Shown here one piece after another: positions 4,019-6,200 of a DNA stretch of 6,200 bases. The position numbers and the translations under genes are program-made. Every line of letters starts with the position of its first letter. The stretch's first letter is position 1. The notes under the pieces were generated by a model, which saw only the letters and a program-made list of their open reading frames with translations, did not search any database and was not told the origin of the DNA. This DNA is from an uncultured Ruminococcus sp. (GTDB lineage Bacteria > Bacillota > Clostridia > Oscillospirales > Ruminococcaceae), in assembly GCA_905199285.1 (NCBI GenBank), contig CAJKFZ010000154.1, positions 1 through 6,200 of the forward strand, read 5' to 3'.

Positions 4019-4630
4019 ATGAACGAGTTAAACATGAAATATACAGGCAGAATAATAAAGGATTTAAGAGAAAAAGCAGGTGAAAGTCAGGAACAGCTTG
4101 CCGAAGCTTTACAAGCTCCGAATCGTGAAACTATAGCACGTTGGGAAAATGGTTCAAGAGACTTGAAAAGAGAACACATAATATCTATTGCACAGCATTT
4201 CAATGTATCTGCTGATTATTTACTTGGACTTGCTGATGATCCATCAATCAATCCTGATATGCAAAACGCTCATGCTGTAACAGGATTAAGCAGTGAAGCA
4301 ATAGAACGATTATCAGGTATGCAATATTGTGATTTTAATACACCTTATAAGAGAACAGATATTATTGAAAATATAATTTTAAACGCTCATTTCAAAAATC
4401 TTCTTAATACACTTTGTGAAGCTTGTCTTTTTGCTGGTGCTGAAACCTTAACAAAATCAACAGAATATACCGCAAGTTTTGACGGAAAGACCATAAATTT
4501 CAAACAATTATCTAAAGAGAATCTGGTTGAGCTTTATTCTCAAAAGGCATTAAAAGAATTCAATATAATAATCACTAAAATGATTGAGGAGGCTTCCGAA
4601 AATGCCGAACATAACCCCACGCAAGAATAA
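4019..4630 (+). CDS. Xre-family (CI-like) transcriptional repressor
   Basis: This 203-residue protein has an N-terminal HTH_3 domain at about 8-72. IIKDLREKAGESQEQLAEAL is followed by the recognition helix NRETIARWENGSRDLK, and the domain ends with the usual HIISIAQHFNVSADYLLGL. The remainder (80-203) is not an S24 LexA-type peptidase domain. It is a helical tail beginning AVTGLSSEAIERLSG, a linker I associate with Xre proteins of Clostridia, and probably serves dimerisation. The start has AGGAGG (4008-4013) five bases upstream. The protein likely binds the GGCAC sites between 3903 and 4006 and represses the leftward excision/replication operon. Lacking self-cleavage, it would need another trigger, and the ImmA-type peptidase at 487 is a candidate. 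Its 3' end overlaps the integrase gene by 29 bases. Confidence 0.85.
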   Translation: MNELNMKYTGRIIKDLREKAGESQEQLAEALQAPNRETIARWENGSRDLKREHIISIAQHFNVSADYLLGLADDPSINPDMQNAHAVTGLSSEAIERLSGMQYCDFNTPYKRTDIIENIILNAHFKNLLNTLCEACLFAGAETLTKSTEYTASFDGKTINFKQLSKENLVELYSQKALKEFNIIITKMIEEASENAEHNPTQE

Positions 4631-5852
4631 AAACGGCGAAATAACGTCTTATACAATCAGAGTATATCACGGCTATGACAGCAACGGAAAGCGGCTCAAA
4701 CCGTACACAATGAGCTATAAGCCTGCTCAGGGTATGACCTCTAAACAGATTGAAAAGGAAGTCCAGCGGCAAGCCTTACTATTTGAGGAGCAATGCCGAA
4801 ACGGTCAGATCGGAGCAAACCGAAACATAAAGCTTGCTGCTTTCTGCCCGATGTATCTTGAAATCAAGGAAAATATCCTTGCACCACGCACATACGAATT
4901 TTACAAGAATGAGATTAACAGTCTCATTATACCGTTGTTAGGTCATATCAAACTATCAGAGTTGCGACCTGCACACGTTCAGCAATTCGTCCAGTATCTG
5001 CAAGGCGATATAAGAAAAAAGAGCGAGGAGCAGGATAATACAAAACTGTCACCGTCTACAATAAAACGTAAAGTCGCTATACTCCAATCAATATTGAAGC
5101 AAGCCGTCAAGCTTGGACTTATACAGTACAATCCTGCAAACGCAGATCGCTTGACAATGCCGAAAACGATAACTCCGAAAGTGGAGATATTCACCAAACA
5201 GGAAGCTGCTGAGATGCTTTCCTGTCTTGAAAACGAGCCTTTGCAATATCAAACTATCGTGCAGCTTGCAATTATGAGCGGCGCAAGACTTGGTGAATTA
5301 GTGGGACTTAAATTCTCAGACGTTGACTTTATCAATTATAAGATAACAATAGAAAGAAGCGCATACAAGCTCAAAGGGCAGCCAGTAATGACGAAAGCTC
5401 CAAAGGATAACGATATACGAATTGTGACGATTAACGAAAGCTGCATAGAACTTATCCGTCTGCTTAAAGCCGAAAAGGAGCGTGAACGTCTGCGGCTCGG
5501 TACTGCTTGGAAAGGTTCGGATTGGTTGTTCACTCAGTGGGACGGCTCAATAATGTACCCACAAACGCCCTCGCAATGGTTCAATAAGTTCCTTGACAGG
5601 AACGGTCTTAAACATCGAAAATTTCATGCTCTCCGCCATACTTCAGCTACATTGCTGTTATACGGCGGTGTAAACGTCAAGCAGGTTCAAGGCAGATTAG
5701 GTCACAGCGATCTGAAAATAACTAATCAGTATCTGCACTGCATATCAGAAGCAGATGAAGCAGCCGCTAACGTTTTGCAGGATATGCTTATAACTCACAA
5801 TAAACGCTCTGAGGAGACGGCAGAACAGCAAGCCATACAGAAAATTGTATAA
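4602..5852 (+). CDS. int: Tyrosine recombinase (site-specific integrase)
   Basis: This 416-residue integrase has three parts. The N-terminal arm-binding segment (about 1-65; ITSYTIRVYHGYDSNGKR) resembles the AP2-like fold of Tn916-type integrases. The SAM-like core-binding domain spans about 75-180 (FCPMYLEI..., STIKRKVAILQSILKQAVK). The catalytic domain (about 195-395) contains R229 in SGARLGEL, a lysine around K265-K268, H342 and R345 in HALRHTSATLLL, H368 in GRLGHSD, and the nucleophile Y377 in ITNQYLH. All are intact, so it should be active. It inserts and excises the element by strand exchange at att sites. The ATG at 4602 follows GAGGAGG (4586-4592); a TTG at 4584 in frame is part of that site and unlikely to be used. 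The start overlaps the repressor gene, implying coupled translation. The neighbouring tRNA-Ala 3' end faces it, as is common for tRNA-targeting integrases. Confidence 0.92.
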   Translation: MPNITPRKNKNGEITSYTIRVYHGYDSNGKRLKPYTMSYKPAQGMTSKQIEKEVQRQALLFEEQCRNGQIGANRNIKLAAFCPMYLEIKENILAPRTYEFYKNEINSLIIPLLGHIKLSELRPAHVQQFVQYLQGDIRKKSEEQDNTKLSPSTIKRKVAILQSILKQAVKLGLIQYNPANADRLTMPKTITPKVEIFTKQEAAEMLSCLENEPLQYQTIVQLAIMSGARLGELVGLKFSDVDFINYKITIERSAYKLKGQPVMTKAPKDNDIRIVTINESCIELIRLLKAEKERERLRLGTAWKGSDWLFTQWDGSIMYPQTPSQWFNKFLDRNGLKHRKFHALRHTSATLLLYGGVNVKQVQGRLGHSDLKITNQYLHCISEADEAAANVLQDMLITHNKRSEETAEQQAIQKIV

Positions 5853-5855
5853 TAA

Positions 5856-5888
5856 AAAGGGGACTATCCAAATGTGGATTGTCCCTTT
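5856..5888. terminator. Terminator after the integrase
   Basis: AAGGGGAC (5857-5864) pairs with GTCCCTTT (5881-5888) with one G-U pair. After a T-T mismatch, ATCC (5866-5869) pairs with GGAT (5876-5879). The plus-strand tail is only TTTAACTTT, while the minus-strand tail is TTTTTATT, so it may work in both directions. Confidence 0.6.
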
Positions 5889-5925
5889 AACTTTGCGTAT
5901 CTTATCATATCTTTTTATGTTAATA

Positions 5926-5944
5926 GCGCACAAATGGCGCACAA
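5926..5944. repeat. Tandem GCGCACAA repeat, possible integrase arm site
   Basis: GCGCACAA occurs at 5926-5933 and 5937-5944, 11 bp apart, about one helical turn. It lies between the integrase and the tRNA genes, where the element end is expected. Tn916-type integrases bind short direct repeats near the ends through their N-terminal domain. That this pair is such a site is inference. Confidence 0.4.
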
Positions 5945-5964
5945 TTTGTATTTAGTAAAAATAA

Positions 5965-5997
5965 ATAGGCGTTTTCCCAAAGCAGGAAAACGCCTAT
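5965..5997 (-). terminator. Terminator of the tRNA operon
   Basis: Perfect 13-bp arms, 5965-5977 and 5985-5997 (core AGGCGTTTTCC), enclose a 7-nt loop. On the minus strand the tail is TTTATTTTTAC. It lies 17 bases after the CCA end of tRNA-Ala and would end the tRNA transcript. Confidence 0.8.
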
Positions 5998-6013
5998 CTT
6001 ACGTCATTTTAAT

Positions 6014-6089
6014 TGGTGGAGCATAGGGGATTCGAACCCCTGACCCCCACACTGCCAGTGTGATGCGCTCCCAACTGCGCTAATGCCCC
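6014..6089 (-). tRNA. tRNA-Ala (anticodon GGC)
   Basis: The 76-nt cloverleaf is complete. The acceptor GGGGCAT pairs with ATGCTCC and contains the G3-U70 pair that marks alanine tRNAs. The D arm is AGCGC...GCGC. The anticodon stem TCACA/TGTGG holds loop CTGGCAG with anticodon GGC. The T arm is AGGGG-TTCGAAT-CCCCT. The discriminator is A and CCA is encoded. Its 3' end faces the integrase, making it the prime candidate for the element's attachment target, although no second att copy is visible here. Confidence 0.95.
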
Positions 6090-6095
6090 AGAATA

Positions 6096-6186
6096 TGGCG
6101 GAGATGGTGGGATTCGAACCCACGGAGCGTGTTACCGCTCAAACGATTTCGAGTCGTTCTCGTTATGACCACTTCGATACATCTCC
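6096..6186 (-). tRNA. tRNA-Ser (anticodon CGA)
   Basis: This 91-nt class II tRNA has acceptor GGAGATG/CATCTCC, a loop CTCGAAA with anticodon CGA (reads UCG), and a long variable arm (GAGCG...CGCTC) diagnostic of serine. The T arm is GTGGG-TTCGAAT-CCCAC, the discriminator is G and CCA is encoded. It lies six bases upstream of tRNA-Ala and is co-transcribed with it; the promoter is beyond the window. Confidence 0.95.
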
Positions 6187-6200
6187 AAAATTTACTTTAA

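Noticed and set aside
4584..4601. TTG start for the integrase
   Set aside because: The TTG-AGG-AGG codons are the ribosome site for the ATG at 4602, so initiation there would lack its own site.
1..6200. CRISPR arrays, insertion sequences, riboswitches, toxin or defence genes
   Set aside because: I looked for regularly spaced repeats, transposase motifs, leader aptamers and known defence or toxin motifs on both strands and found none I can support.

Overview
The window looks like the right-hand end of a small integrative mobile element in a low-to-moderate GC Bacillota genome, most like a gut Ruminococcus or other Oscillospiraceae. The basis is the A+T-rich sequence, strong AGGAGG-type ribosome sites, consensus sigma-A promoters, CCA-encoded tRNAs and the protein families. 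Species is not determined. The right boundary is marked by an integrase next to two chromosomal tRNA genes. The left boundary is probably outside the window: I see no copy of the tRNA 3' ends at the left.

Left block (1-1290, mostly + strand). A consensus promoter at 68-96 fires leftward out of the window. A second one (129-157) drives a small ribbon-helix-helix (RHH) protein missed by ordinary length cut-offs. It is followed by an ImmA/IrrE-type metallopeptidase and an unknown 128-residue protein, closed by a terminator. Hidden in the RHH-ImmA gap is a complete minus-strand transcription unit of about 75 nt. It has a perfect -35/-10 promoter, a short body and a 12-bp terminator hairpin with seven T's, and it is antisense to the RHH stop codon. 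I consider this candidate small RNA the most novel item.

Middle block (1461-3823, - strand). Reading leftward from 3823 the order is: a 63-residue helix-turn-helix protein, an excisionase-like protein, an HUH rolling-circle replication initiator, and then a sigma-70-like factor. Perfect hairpins sit in the gaps between them. A rolling-circle Rep beside Xis and Int suggests that the excised circle replicates.

Right block (3824-6186). A 195-bp control region carries two face-to-face promoters and four GGCAC half-sites. The rightward promoter drives an Xre repressor overlapping a tyrosine integrase. The leftward one drives the HTH-Xis-Rep operon. This is a likely switch between the integrated and the excised/replicating state. 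The metallopeptidase on the left could relieve repression, as ImmA does for ImmR in ICEBs1 (established there, inferred here). After the integrase come its terminator, a tandem GCGCACAA repeat that may be an integrase arm site, a tRNA terminator, and tRNA-Ala(GGC) and tRNA-Ser(CGA) on the minus strand.

No conjugation, capsid or defence gene is visible. The element could be a mobilizable element, an integrated rolling-circle plasmid or a satellite; the window cannot decide.
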